Below are positions 8,208-16,897 of a stretch of 64,000 bases of DNA, piece after piece. This DNA comes from Actinobacteria bacterium OV320 (GTDB lineage: Bacteria; Actinomycetota; Actinomycetes; Streptomycetales; Streptomycetaceae). The DNA lies in the NCBI GenBank assembly GCA_001298545.1, contig LJCX01000028.1:310001-374000 (forward strand), in the 5' to 3' direction. The stretch's first letter is position 1. Each line of letters opens with the position of its first letter. The notes under the pieces were generated by a model that searched no databases, was not told where the DNA came from, and was given only the letters and a program-made list of their open reading frames with translations. A program made the position numbers and the translations under genes.

Positions 8208-10499
8208 ATGCAACTCGCCGCGATCATCGTGTCGCTGGTTCTGACCGTGGTCGGCGTCGCCCTGATCGCACGTGCCGTCGGCCAGTTCGTCCGGTACTTC
8301 AAGCTGGGCCAGCCGCTCCCCGCCGGAGCCCGGACAGACAACCCCTACGCGCGCAGCGTGACGCTGGTACGGGAGTTTCTCGGCCACACACGGATGAACC
8401 GCTGGGGCATCGTGGGCTTCGCCCACTGGTTCGTGGCGATCGGCTTCCTGACGCTGCCACCGACCCTCGCCCAGGCCTTCGGCCAGCTCTTCGAGGCCGA
8501 CTGGGTGCTGCCGATCATCGGCGACTTCCTGCCGTTCGAGCTCTACATCGAGTTCATCGGCGTGATGACGATCCTGGGCATCGCCGTGCTCATCGTGATC
8601 CGGCAGCTGAACCTGCCCTCCCGCGCGGGCCGCAAGTCCCGCTTCGCCGGCTCCAAGTCCGGCCAGGCCTACTTCGTCGAGTACGTCATCCTCACCATCG
8701 GCCTCGCGATCTACGTGCTGCGCGGCCTGGAGGGTGCGCTGCACCACGTGGAGCACTACGAGGCCGGCTACTTCGCCTCGTACCCGCTCGTCCTGGCCTT
8801 CAAGGGGCTGAGCGTCAGCACGCTCCAGAACCTGGTCTACCTCGTCGCGATGATCAAGATCGGGACGTCGTTCATCTGGATGATCGTGGTCTCGCTGAAC
8901 ATCAACATGGGTGTGGCCTGGCACCGTTTCCTGGCGTTCCCGAACATCTGGTTCAAGCGCAACGCCGACGGCGCCACCGCGCTGGGCGCCCTGCTGCCGA
9001 TGACGTCGGGCGGCAAGCCGATCGACTTCGCCGACCCCGGCGACGACGACGTCTTCGGCGTCTCCCAGGTCGAACAGTTCTCCTGGAAGGGCCTGCTCGA
9101 CTTCTCCACCTGCACCGAGTGCGGCCGCTGCCAGTCCCAGTGCCCCGCCTGGAACACCGGCAAGCCGCTCTCCCCCAAACTCCTGATCATGTCGCTGCGC
9201 GACCACGCGCACGCCAAGGCCCCCTACCTCCTGGCCGGCGGCGGCAAGACCATGGAAGGCGACGAGAAGGCATCGGAGGAGCAGCTGGCCGGGGTGCCGG
9301 CCGCCGCGCTCGCCGAGGCCGAACGCCCGCTGATCGGCACCGCCGAAGAAGGCGGTGTCATCGACCCCGACGTGCTGTGGTCGTGCACCACCTGCGGCGC
9401 CTGCGTCGAGCAGTGCCCCGTCGACATCGAACACGTCGACCACATCGTCGACATGCGCCGCTACCAGGTGATGATCGAGTCCGCGTTCCCGTCCGAGGCG
9501 GGCACGATGCTCAAGAACCTGGAGAAGAAGGGCAACCCCTGGGGCCTGGCGAAGAAGCAGCGCCTGGAATGGCTCAAGGAAGTCGACTTCGAGATCCCCG
9601 TCGTCGGCCGCGACATCGAGGACCTCACCGAGGTCGAATACCTGTACTGGGTCGGCTGCGCCGGCGCCCTCGAGGACCGCGCGAAGAAGACCACCAAGGC
9701 CTTCGCCGAACTCCTGCACATCGCCGGCGTCACCTTCGCGATCATGGGCGGCGACGAGAAGTGCACCGGCGACTCCGCCCGCCGCCTCGGCAACGAGCCC
9801 CTCTTCCAGGAGCTCGGCACGGACAACGTCATGTCCCTCAACGCCGCCTTCGGCGAAGAAATGGACGACGACGGCAAGGTCACCGAGGAGTCGAGGAAGC
9901 CGAAGTCGGCGAAGAAGATCGTCGCGACCTGCCCGCACTGCCTCAACACCCTCGGCAACGAATACCCGCAGCTCGGCGGCGACTACGAGGTCATCCACCA
10001 CACCCAGCTGCTCCAGCACCTCATCGACGAGGGCAAACTCATCCCCGTCACCCCCGTCGAGGGCCTCATCACCTACCACGACCCCTGCTACCTGGGCCGG
10101 CACAACAAGATCTACACACCCCCGCGCGAGATCATCGCGGGCGTCCCCGGCCTGCGCAACGAGGAAATGCACCGCCACAAGGAACGCGGCTTCTGCTGCG
10201 GCGCCGGCGGCGCACGGATGTGGATGGAAGAACGGATCGGCAAGCGCATCAACAACGAGCGCGTCGACGAAGCCCTCTCCCTCAACCCCGACATCATCTC
10301 CACCGCCTGCCCCTTCTGCCTCGTCATGCTCACCGACTCCGTCAACGGCAAGAAGAACGAAGGCAAGGCCAAGGAGACCGTCCAGGTCGTCGACGTCTCC
10401 CAGCTCCTCCTGGAATCGGTCAAGACCCCGGTCGACGACGAGCCCCCCGCGGGCGAGGCACAGACCGAGAACGAGCCGGAACCCCAGCCGGTGGAGTAA
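8208..10499 (+). CDS. EtfD-like membrane iron-sulfur (heterodisulfide-reductase-related) oxidoreductase
   Basis: Probably passes electrons from electron-transfer flavoprotein to menaquinone during fatty-acid oxidation, by analogy with mycobacterial EtfD (Rv0338c). The N-terminal 260 residues hold about six membrane spans. Two 4Fe-4S motifs follow: CTECGRCQSQCP at about 302 and CTTCGACVEQCP at about 393. The C-terminal half has two CCG-type cysteine domains (VGCAG at 484, CPHC near 575; DPCYLG near 626, FCCGAGG near 663, CPFC near 701). The ATG at 8208 is preceded by GAGGAG; an upstream in-frame ATG at 8178 lacks a ribosome site. A terminator follows. Confidence 0.88.
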   Translation: MQLAAIIVSLVLTVVGVALIARAVGQFVRYFKLGQPLPAGARTDNPYARSVTLVREFLGHTRMNRWGIVGFAHWFVAIGFLTLPPTLAQAFGQLFEADWVLPIIGDFLPFELYIEFIGVMTILGIAVLIVIRQLNLPSRAGRKSRFAGSKSGQAYFVEYVILTIGLAIYVLRGLEGALHHVEHYEAGYFASYPLVLAFKGLSVSTLQNLVYLVAMIKIGTSFIWMIVVSLNINMGVAWHRFLAFPNIWFKRNADGATALGALLPMTSGGKPIDFADPGDDDVFGVSQVEQFSWKGLLDFSTCTECGRCQSQCPAWNTGKPLSPKLLIMSLRDHAHAKAPYLLAGGGKTMEGDEKASEEQLAGVPAAALAEAERPLIGTAEEGGVIDPDVLWSCTTCGACVEQCPVDIEHVDHIVDMRRYQVMIESAFPSEAGTMLKNLEKKGNPWGLAKKQRLEWLKEVDFEIPVVGRDIEDLTEVEYLYWVGCAGALEDRAKKTTKAFAELLHIAGVTFAIMGGDEKCTGDSARRLGNEPLFQELGTDNVMSLNAAFGEEMDDDGKVTEESRKPKSAKKIVATCPHCLNTLGNEYPQLGGDYEVIHHTQLLQHLIDEGKLIPVTPVEGLITYHDPCYLGRHNKIYTPPREIIAGVPGLRNEEMHRHKERGFCCGAGGARMWMEERIGKRINNERVDEALSLNPDIISTACPFCLVMLTDSVNGKKNEGKAKETVQVVDVSQLLLESVKTPVDDEPPAGEAQTENEPEPQPVE

Positions 10500-10525
10500 C
10501 CCGAACGGCTGCACCCCAGCTGCAC

Positions 10526-10563
10526 CGACGCCCCCGTTTCCCCTCGTGGACACGGGGGCGTCG
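10526..10563 (+). terminator. Intrinsic terminator after the Fe-S reductase
   Basis: A 12-bp perfect stem CGACGCCCCCGT/ACGGGGGCGTCG with a 14-base loop, 27 bp after the stop codon. Confidence 0.8.
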
Positions 10564-10773
10564 CCGTGCACGCTCTCACTCCCCCTCCCCCGTTCCGCCC
10601 TCCCTCGTTCCCCTCACACGCACAACCCCTCCGCCCCCTACGACCCACCCCTGAAGAACCACTGAATCCCGCCCCGTTACTCCCCTTAGGGGATGTCACA
10701 GCTCGGCAGCAAAGCCGGGCCCGGACGGCCGGCTCCGCCACGTCACTCTCCGGGACCAGGTACGTTCGAAGGC

Positions 10774-11784
10774 GTGGCTGGATTCAGGATGGGACGCGGC
10801 GGCCGGGACAACCGTGCCCCGCAAGCGCGACCGCAAGACCCTCCGTACGGGCAGCAGGCGCCCCAGGGACCGTCGCGGTCCTCGGGACCGTCGGGACCCT
10901 CGGGGCCGTCGTACGGCTACCCGTCGGCCCAGCCGCCGTACCCGCAGCAGCGTCCGCCGTACGGCGGCACGGGCGCGGGCGGCGGCCAGTGGCCGCAGGC
11001 GAACGGCGGAGGGTACGGCGGCCAGAACGGCGACGAGCCGGAGTACTTCGGCGGCGACGCCCCGTACGGCGCTGCGGGCGGCCCCGGTGGGCCCGGCGGC
11101 CCGGGAGGCGCCCCGCACGACCCGTACGCCGCGAACAACCCGGGGCACACCCAGGCCTTCTCGATCGACGACCACCAGCAGTACGACCAGTACAACCAGG
11201 GTGGTACGTATCACGCGGGTTCCGCCCCGGCGGGCCCGGTCGGTCCGCGTCTGCACTGGAAGGAGCTACTGAAGGGGATCGTCCTCACCCCCAAGCAGAC
11301 CTTCCTCCAGATGCGGGACTACACGATGTGGGGCCCCGCCCTCGTCGTCACGTTCCTCTACGGCCTGCTCGCGGTCTTCGGCTTCGACGACACGCGCGCG
11401 GACGCGATCAACGCGACGCTGTCCAACGCGATCCCGATCGTCCTGACGACGGCCGTCGCGATGGTGCTGAGCTCCTTCATCCTGGGCGTGGTCACCCACA
11501 CCCTGGCCCGCCAGCTGGGCGGCGACGGCGCCTGGCAGCCCACGGTCGGCCTCTCCATGCTGATCATGTCCCTCACGGACGCCCCGCGTCTGGTCGTCGC
11601 GATGTTCTTCGGCGGCGACGCGTCGTTCGTACAGCTGCTGGGCTGGGTGACGTGGGTGGCGGCCGGCGCCCTGCTGACCCTGATGGTCAGCCGCTCCCAC
11701 GACCTGCCGTGGCCGAAGGCGCTGGGCGCGTCGTCGATCCAGCTGATCGCACTGCTGTCGATCGTGAAGCTGGGCACGTTCTAG
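10774..11784 (+). CDS. Yip1-domain membrane protein with disordered N-terminus
   Basis: The first 170 residues are low complexity (Gly, Pro, Gln, Tyr: repeated PYGQQ, GPSGPSG, PGGPGG) and presumably cytoplasmic. The C-terminal 180 residues start at LHWKELLKGIVLTPKQTFLQMRD, a Yip1-family entry motif. About five transmembrane helices follow, including AVAMVLSSFILGVVTHTLAR. Yip1-like bacterial proteins have no firm biochemical role. The start is uncertain: GTG 10774 (VAGFRMGRGGRDN) is chosen because related proteins begin similarly; an ATG at 10693 is in frame. Monocistronic with its own terminator. Confidence 0.8.
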   Translation: MAGFRMGRGGRDNRAPQARPQDPPYGQQAPQGPSRSSGPSGPSGPSYGYPSAQPPYPQQRPPYGGTGAGGGQWPQANGGGYGGQNGDEPEYFGGDAPYGAAGGPGGPGGPGGAPHDPYAANNPGHTQAFSIDDHQQYDQYNQGGTYHAGSAPAGPVGPRLHWKELLKGIVLTPKQTFLQMRDYTMWGPALVVTFLYGLLAVFGFDDTRADAINATLSNAIPIVLTTAVAMVLSSFILGVVTHTLARQLGGDGAWQPTVGLSMLIMSLTDAPRLVVAMFFGGDASFVQLLGWVTWVAAGALLTLMVSRSHDLPWPKALGASSIQLIALLSIVKLGTF

Positions 11785-11802
11785 TACCTGGCGGACATCG
11801 AC

Positions 11803-11831
11803 AGGGCCCCCGACGGATGGTCGGGGGCCCT
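11803..11831 (+). terminator. Intrinsic terminator after the Yip1 gene
   Basis: A 12-bp stem AGGGCCCCCGAC/GTCGGGGGCCCT with a 5-base loop, 19 bp after the stop. Confidence 0.85.
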
Positions 11832-11968
11832 TGGCATGCCATCACCTGAAGCAACCTCTCGCGACCACCAGTCGGAACGAACTACCTGAAATGCTGCATG
11901 TCGCACCATGACAACTACAGAGCGTAATATATTGTGACTGTTCCCTACACCTCCTACAAGGAGTGCGC

Positions 11969-12748
11969 GTGAAAGCTCGCTTTGGCGTGAGGCGGGGAAC
12001 GGCGCTCGTGGCCGCCCTGCTGGTCGCCGTCATCGCCCTGATCCTCCCGGGATCGGCAGCCGCCCGGACGGACGACGGCCGAGCCCACTCTGACCACTGG
12101 GGCGTGATCGCCCGCAACACGATCGGCTCGCCGGTCGCCGAACTCCGCAACGGCCCCTTCGGCCCGTTCGGCGCCACGGGCACCGCCGCCAGGCCCCCGT
12201 ACGGGCGAGGCAGCCTCGGCATCGAGGTGTTGGGCGCCACCCAGACCGTGACTCCGCAAGTGGTCGAGAAGGTCGACTTCGGCAATGAAGTGGACTTCTT
12301 CGGGAAGCAGCTGCTGGGGCTGCGCCGCATCGGTTTCCACGTGTTCCAGACCGGCGAGAACGTCGGCTACGGGGGCGCCACGCCGAACATGCCGAACATC
12401 AGGTTCGAGATCGACCCGAACGTGACGGGAAGCGACGACTACTCCACGCTGGTGTGGGTGCCGGCCGCGTCCCCGGTGTCGAACGGCTGGAGCCCCTTCC
12501 TCGACGCCACGCGGACGGGCTACTGGTACCTCACGGGCGGCGAGACGACCTGCACCCAGGCCGCCCAGTGCACCTTCGCCCAGCTGAGGGCCTCGTTCAC
12601 CAACGTCAACGCCAAGCCGACGGTCTACACGGTCGCCGTGGGCAAGGGACCCGACTTCATGTGGATCGGCGCGGTCGACGGCCTCCGGCTCAACGACTAC
12701 GTCTACGACTTCGAGCGGGACGGTGTGAAGGTGCTTCGCGCGAAGTAA
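11969..12748 (+). CDS. Secreted protein of unknown function
   Basis: Not recognised. The first 32 residues are a classical signal peptide: basic KARFGVRRG, a hydrophobic ALVAALLVAVIALILPG core and an SAAA cleavage region. The mature protein of about 225 residues is globular looking, with many Gly/Asn/Phe turns and one Cys pair (TTCTQAAQCTF). The GTG at 11969 is chosen because AAGGAG lies 5 bases upstream; a GTG at 11963 overlaps that ribosome site. The upstream 70 bp are strikingly AT-rich (TAATATATTG at 11925-11935), probably the promoter. Confidence 0.75.
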   Translation: MKARFGVRRGTALVAALLVAVIALILPGSAAARTDDGRAHSDHWGVIARNTIGSPVAELRNGPFGPFGATGTAARPPYGRGSLGIEVLGATQTVTPQVVEKVDFGNEVDFFGKQLLGLRRIGFHVFQTGENVGYGGATPNMPNIRFEIDPNVTGSDDYSTLVWVPAASPVSNGWSPFLDATRTGYWYLTGGETTCTQAAQCTFAQLRASFTNVNAKPTVYTVAVGKGPDFMWIGAVDGLRLNDYVYDFERDGVKVLRAK

Positions 12749-12809
12749 CGCGGAGTAACGCGGAGGGACTCGGGAAAATCGGGGGAGCGTACAGAACATG
12801 AGCCGGATC

Positions 12810-12839
12810 GGGCCGGCCGCCACCAGAAACGGCCGGCCC
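12810..12839. terminator. Terminator between convergent genes
   Basis: GGGCCGGCCG and its exact complement CGGCCGGCCC around a 10-base A/C-rich loop. Confidence 0.75.
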
Positions 12840-12946
12840 GCCTTACGCACCACCGGCAGGACGCTCCACGGGAAGTTGATCCAGTCGTCGGTTCAGTCTT
12901 CCTCAACACACGCGGCGAGCCCGGAGCAGGTGGTGGACGGTTCGGA

Positions 12947-14380
12947 TCAGACCGTGAGCCTGACCGCTTCGATCCACGAGTCGTTGTCGTGGGTGCCGGC
13001 GTAGGTGAAGTCGTACCCGGTGCCGGGTTCGTCGCATGCCAAAGCGAGCCAGGCGTCGTTGTGGACGTAGGCGGACTGGCAGACGGCGCCCTTGCCGCCA
13101 TCGACGTTGATGGTGAATCCCAGCATGTTCGGGGCGTCCTTCTTGGTACTGCCGACGTAGTTGTCGACACCGTCGGCGGCATTCGCCCACGGGTCGGGGA
13201 AGTGCCCCTCACCATTGGTCGACGCGGGGTCGTGGACGTAGGCGCCGCCGGACGTGCCATTGGTTCCGGACACGGCGATGTTGACGGCCTTGAGCGGCGT
13301 CCCCCCGCCCACCGTGCCCGCCGTTTCGCCGTCGCACACCGCGTCGGACCAACCCTGGCCCGTCGCGTAGACCCGGTAGCAGATGTGCGGTCCGCTCGGA
13401 TCCTTCGCGGCCCGTTGCTGGACCGCGGTCGCCGCGGTCCGCTCCTGGGTTTCGGTCTCCTTCTTCTCGGAACCGTCGCCTTCCGCTCCGGCCACGGCTT
13501 CGTTCGCCTGCTGTGTCGCGGTCGCGGCCGGGGGTGCCGCGCCGTCGGCGGACGGGGCCTTCGGTGCCTCGGACGTCGGCGAGGGGGCGGGTGGCAGCGT
13601 GGCGATGCCGGCCTCCTGGACCTTTTCGGTGGCGTCGGTGCGGACCTCGGGCTTGTAGGCGATCCAGATCATCACGAACGCGATGGCCAACGCGACGAGG
13701 GTACTGAGTAAGGCTGCCAGCCAGCGCGGCAGGAAGCTCCGCTGCACGTACGTGCCCGCCACCTCCAGCGGCGCGACACCCGACCGCCGCACCGCCAGGG
13801 TGTAGGGCCGGGCCTCCTCCGACCCGAACCAGATGATCTGCCGCGGCTTCAGCGTCATCTCCACGAACGCCGCACGGCCCGGCTCGACCTGCACACTGCT
13901 CGGATGGATGTCGTACGACAACTGATCACCGTTGTCGCTGCCACTCGCCGACGCCGTCAGCTTCGTATTGCCCAAGTTGTCCACGGCCAGCCTCGGTCGG
14001 CCGCGGAAGCGGCCCTTCACCGTCGGCGGCACCAGCTCTGCCCGCACCTCCGTGAACGGAGTGACGGTGAGGTTCCCTTCCGGGACACTCGTCGCCTCCG
14101 GATGCTCCGTCGGCGTGATCCGCACCCCGTACGGATGCGGACCGGCCGTCGCGTCCGGCGTGCGCGGCGGGGAGAACGTCAGCTCGGCCGTCCCCGTCGT
14201 CCCCGGATACAGGCGCAGTGACTGCGGCTCCACGACAGTCCAGGGCGCGAGGGAGCCCACCGTCTCGAAGCGGTACTCGTCCACCACGTCACCGGTGTTG
14301 CGCAGACGCAGCCGCACAGTCGTACTGTCACCCGGGTCCACGGTCGCGGAGGCGGGTTCGAGAGAGGTCCAAAGGCTCAC
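12947..14380 (-). CDS. Single-span membrane protein with Ig-like N-terminus and ChW-like C-terminal repeats
   Basis: Residues 1-215 look like two immunoglobulin-type beta sandwiches (SLEPASATVDPGDSTTVRLRLRN; VRAELVPPTVKGRFRGRPRL). With no signal peptide they would be cytoplasmic. One membrane helix follows (about 222-243, WLAALLSTLVALAIAFVMIWIAY). Next comes an extracytoplasmic Ala/Pro/Glu-rich linker. The C-terminus has two segments resembling clostridial hydrophobic-W (ChW) repeats: YRVYATGQGWSDAVCDGETAGTVGG and a more divergent SAYVHNDAWLALACDEP. ChW repeats are known from surface proteins; here a role in ligand sensing or adhesion is inference. The GTG start has no clear ribosome site. 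Confidence 0.7.
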   Translation of the reverse strand: MSLWTSLEPASATVDPGDSTTVRLRLRNTGDVVDEYRFETVGSLAPWTVVEPQSLRLYPGTTGTAELTFSPPRTPDATAGPHPYGVRITPTEHPEATSVPEGNLTVTPFTEVRAELVPPTVKGRFRGRPRLAVDNLGNTKLTASASGSDNGDQLSYDIHPSSVQVEPGRAAFVEMTLKPRQIIWFGSEEARPYTLAVRRSGVAPLEVAGTYVQRSFLPRWLAALLSTLVALAIAFVMIWIAYKPEVRTDATEKVQEAGIATLPPAPSPTSEAPKAPSADGAAPPAATATQQANEAVAGAEGDGSEKKETETQERTAATAVQQRAAKDPSGPHICYRVYATGQGWSDAVCDGETAGTVGGGTPLKAVNIAVSGTNGTSGGAYVHDPASTNGEGHFPDPWANAADGVDNYVGSTKKDAPNMLGFTINVDGGKGAVCQSAYVHNDAWLALACDEPGTGYDFTYAGTHDNDSWIEAVRLTV

Positions 14381-14549
14381 TCACGGACACTAAACGCAAC
14401 AACGGTGCCTGGTCAGGAAACCACGGGGCACGATGTGTGCCCGAAAGGGCGGGACCGGCTGCCCCCGCTCCAAATCCAGGTGGTGCCGAACTGCTCCTAG
14501 CTCAGGTTCTCCCGCGCCACGCCCACGCCGGTCAGGTCGTCGCCGCCGC

Positions 14550-15125
14550 TCACACCTGGGTCCGGTGGAAGTTGAGGAAGGACCGGGAGGCCGTCGGCCC
14601 GCGCTGGCCCTGGTACCTGGACCCGTACCGCTCACTGCCGTACGGGGACTCGGCCGGTGAGCTGAGCCGGAACATGCACAGCTGGCCGATCTTCATACCG
14701 GGCCAGAGCTTGATCGGCAGGGTGGCGAGGTTGGACAGCTCGAGCGTCACATGCCCGGAGAACCCGGGGTCGATGAACCCGGCGGTGGAGTGGGTGACCA
14801 GCCCGAGCCGCCCGAGGGAGGACTTGCCCTCCAGTCGCGAGGCGAGATCGTCGGGAAGCGTGATGACCTCGTAGGTACTCGCGAGCACGAACTCCCCCGG
14901 GTGGAGGATGAACGGCTCATCGCCCTCGGGCTCCACGAGCCGGGTCAGGTCGGCCTGCTCGACGGAGGGGTCGATGTGCGGGTACCGGTGGTTCTCGAAC
15001 ACCCGGAACAGCCGGTCGAGCCGTACGTCGATGCTCGAAGGCTGCACCATAAATTCGTCGTAGGGATCGATCCGTACTCGCCCGGCGTCGATCTCGGCCC
15101 GGATGTCCTTGTCTGAGAGAAGCAC
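14550..15125 (-). CDS. dcd: dCTP deaminase
   Basis: Converts dCTP to dUTP for thymidylate synthesis. The full 191-residue family length is present with MLLSDKDIRAEI at the N-terminus and QPSSIDVRLD. The catalytic/nucleotide region GKSSLGRLGLVTHSTAGFIDPGFSGHVTLELSN contains the family glutamate within LELSN-adjacent strands, and the C-terminus ends YQGQRGPTASR. The start is GTG with a weak GGGA upstream. It stands 97 bp downstream of a small CxxC gene on the same strand. Confidence 0.97.
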   Translation of the reverse strand: MLLSDKDIRAEIDAGRVRIDPYDEFMVQPSSIDVRLDRLFRVFENHRYPHIDPSVEQADLTRLVEPEGDEPFILHPGEFVLASTYEVITLPDDLASRLEGKSSLGRLGLVTHSTAGFIDPGFSGHVTLELSNLATLPIKLWPGMKIGQLCMFRLSSPAESPYGSERYGSRYQGQRGPTASRSFLNFHRTQV

Positions 15126-15143
15126 GTCCCGAGGATACGCAAA

Positions 15144-15180
15144 GCGCGCGGAGCGGCCACCATCGGACGACTCCGCGCGC
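15144..15180. terminator. Hairpin upstream of dcd
   Basis: GCGCGCGGAG and its complement CTCCGCGCGC around a 17-base loop. It probably ends the small upstream gene or attenuates read-through into dcd. Confidence 0.55.
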
Positions 15181-15184
15181 CAGA

Positions 15185-15209
15185 CCGGCGGCGCCTCCAG
15201 CGCCGCCGG
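15185..15209. terminator. Terminator of the small CxxC gene
   Basis: CCGGCGGCGC/GCGCCGCCGG 10-bp stem with a CTCCA loop, 13 bp past the stop on the minus strand. Confidence 0.65.
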
Positions 15210-15221
15210 CTCCTGTTGCCG

Positions 15222-15380
15222 CTACCGCTTCTCGAGAATCACCGGCACGACACTCCGCAACCGGGTACACCGAGGGCACCGGACGAGTCGCCCGGGACCG
15301 AGCCGCTCGGCCTGCTGCATCGGGAACGAAGCGGTGCTGAACACGTGCCCATCGGCACAACGGACGACGGTGCGCTCCAT
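15222..15380 (-). CDS. Small 52-residue zinc-ribbon-like protein
   Basis: A short gene with strong G/C third-position bias. It begins MERTVVRCADGHVFSTASF and contains RCPRCTRLRSV. One isolated Cys-Ala-Asp-Gly-His and one CPRC pair could together bind zinc. AGGA lies 5 bases before the ATG and a hairpin follows the stop. I recall similar short proteins in other Streptomyces but know no function. Confidence 0.7.
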   Translation of the reverse strand: MERTVVRCADGHVFSTASFPMQQAERLGPGRLVRCPRCTRLRSVVPVILEKR

Positions 15381-15652
15381 CAAGTCCTAGAGTCCCTTCC
15401 CCAAGAGCCCTGTCCGGCTGCTGCCCGCCGGACCACGAAAGCCACATTACGGGACGAACGGGACGACCCTCCAGGCGGCACTCCGACCCCGCCCGACCCC
15501 ACTTCCACCACTCCACCGTACGCCCCAACTCCGGCCGCCCGCAGCAGGATCCATCCCCTGAAACGCGCTCGGACCCCATGGCTTCATCGCCCGGGGCCCG
15601 GCATGAGGTAGAGTGACGGAGCGTTCCGACACCGTTCAAACCGGCGTCTTAC

Positions 15653-15726
15653 GCGGGTGTAGTTTAGTGGTAGAACATCAGCTTCCCAAGCTGAGAGTGC
15701 GAGTTCGATTCTCGTCACCCGCTCCA
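15653..15726 (+). tRNA. tRNA-Gly (anticodon CCC)
   Basis: Complete cloverleaf: acceptor GCGGGTG/CACCCGC, D-arm GTTTAGTGGTAGAAC, anticodon stem TCAGC/GCTGA with loop TTCCCAA (anticodon 15685-15687), T-arm GCGAG-TTCGATT-CTCGT. The 3' CCA is encoded (15724-15726). Confidence 0.96.
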
Positions 15727-15731
15727 CACGA

Positions 15732-15765
15732 AACCCCCAGGTCGATGACCCGGGGGTTCTTTGTT
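15732..15765 (+). terminator. Terminator after tRNA-Gly
   Basis: Nested stem AACCCCC-A-GGTC-GAT-GACC-C-GGGGGTT followed by CTTTGTTGT. Confidence 0.85.
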
Positions 15766-15822
15766 GTCTAGACCGGTCGTCGGGGCGCGCACCACATCCG
15801 CACCAGTGAGTCCTGTGTGACG

Positions 15823-15924
15823 AAGGTCGTAGAGGTTGACGATCATCTTTCCGACGTTCTCGGCCCCGCGTCAACGCGAGAAGGCGTCCAGGGTGTCGTC
15901 GAGGCCGTCCCTCCCGGTTTCGAC
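15823..15924 (-). pseudogene. Remnant: C-terminus of a medium-chain (zinc-type) reductase/dehydrogenase
   Basis: The minus strand reads VETGRDGLDDTLDAFSR, a stop, then RGAENVGKMIVNLYD in the same frame. This matches the C-terminal pattern of NADP-dependent medium-chain reductases (a DAF segment, then GENxGKMIV). No upstream coding body remains. It lies just beyond the tRNA, in front of other truncated oxidoreductase genes. Confidence 0.5.
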
Positions 15925-15962
15925 GGGGCGGAGCTAGCGGCGGCCGAGACTGTGCCGCTCGG

Positions 15963-16880
15963 TCAGGTCTTCGTCTTCTGCCGGACCCACGCGCCGATCT
16001 GTGCGATGGCGGCGTCGGTCTCCGGAATCCGGCCGGCACCGTAGACGTACGAGTGCTGGCCTCCGGGGACCACCACGGTCGCCGTGTCGATTCCGGCGTC
16101 CTTGACGCGGGCGGCGAACTCCTCGTCCTCGCCGGCCAGGACTTCGTACGTTCCCCAGGAGACGAGGGTCGGGGGCAGACCGCTGAGGTCCGCCCGGTTC
16201 AGATTGATCCGGGTGTCCGTGAACTCGATGCCCGTGCCGCCGATCCAGGCGTCACGGAAGAACTCCAGCAGACCCTTGCTGAGGATCTTGTCCGTCTCTG
16301 CGTTGGCCGTGATGGTCTCGTTGGCGATCTCGAGGTCGCACCAGGGGGAGATCGACACGATGGCGCCCGGCAGCGGCTGCTTCTTGTCGCGGAGACGAAG
16401 TGCCAGGGCGACAGCGATGAACCCGCCGATCGAGTGGCCGATCGTGATGATGTTTCCCGGCTCGTACCCTTCGGAGAGCAGCCAGTTGAAGGCCGCCTCC
16501 GCGTCGTCCACCTGAGCCGGGTAGGTGTGTTCCGGGGCTCGCCGGAAGTCCAGCACCAGTACGGGGGCCCCGGCGGCCTTGGCGATATGGCCGGCGAGCT
16601 TTCGGTCGACGTGTGCTGACGCCAGCACGGAGCCCCCGGCGTGACTGTGCAGGAGGACGTGGTCGGTGTTGGCGTCGACGGGTTCGCACCAGATTCCCAG
16701 CACGCCACCCGCGTCCACCTCCCGATAGGTGACCCCTTCCGGCTCCCGGGCCGCGAGATGGACCTGCTCCGCCTGGATACGCGCCGCCTCCAGCTCGGAC
16801 GGGGGATTCGCCCCTGCGGCCAACCATTCCGCGAACTGGATTGCTTCCGGGCTCAGTTCAACTGCAGCGTGCTCAGACAT
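15963..16880 (-). CDS. Alpha/beta hydrolase of the hormone-sensitive-lipase family
   Basis: Predicted carboxylesterase acting on a small acyl ester. The oxyanion loop is LHSHAGGSVLAS (HGGG-type, with His-Ala-Gly-Gly), followed by LDFRRAPEHTYPAQVDDA, a hallmark of this family. The nucleophile is in IGHSIGGF and the catalytic His probably in GGQHSYVY. Length 305 is normal. The ATG 16880 is preceded by GGAGGT. The upstream codons overlap a truncated old-yellow-enzyme remnant. Cytoplasmic; substrate unknown. Confidence 0.88.
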   Translation of the reverse strand: MSEHAAVELSPEAIQFAEWLAAGANPPSELEAARIQAEQVHLAAREPEGVTYREVDAGGVLGIWCEPVDANTDHVLLHSHAGGSVLASAHVDRKLAGHIAKAAGAPVLVLDFRRAPEHTYPAQVDDAEAAFNWLLSEGYEPGNIITIGHSIGGFIAVALALRLRDKKQPLPGAIVSISPWCDLEIANETITANAETDKILSKGLLEFFRDAWIGGTGIEFTDTRINLNRADLSGLPPTLVSWGTYEVLAGEDEEFAARVKDAGIDTATVVVPGGQHSYVYGAGRIPETDAAIAQIGAWVRQKTKT

Positions 16881-16897
16881 GGGGTACCTCCATGGGT

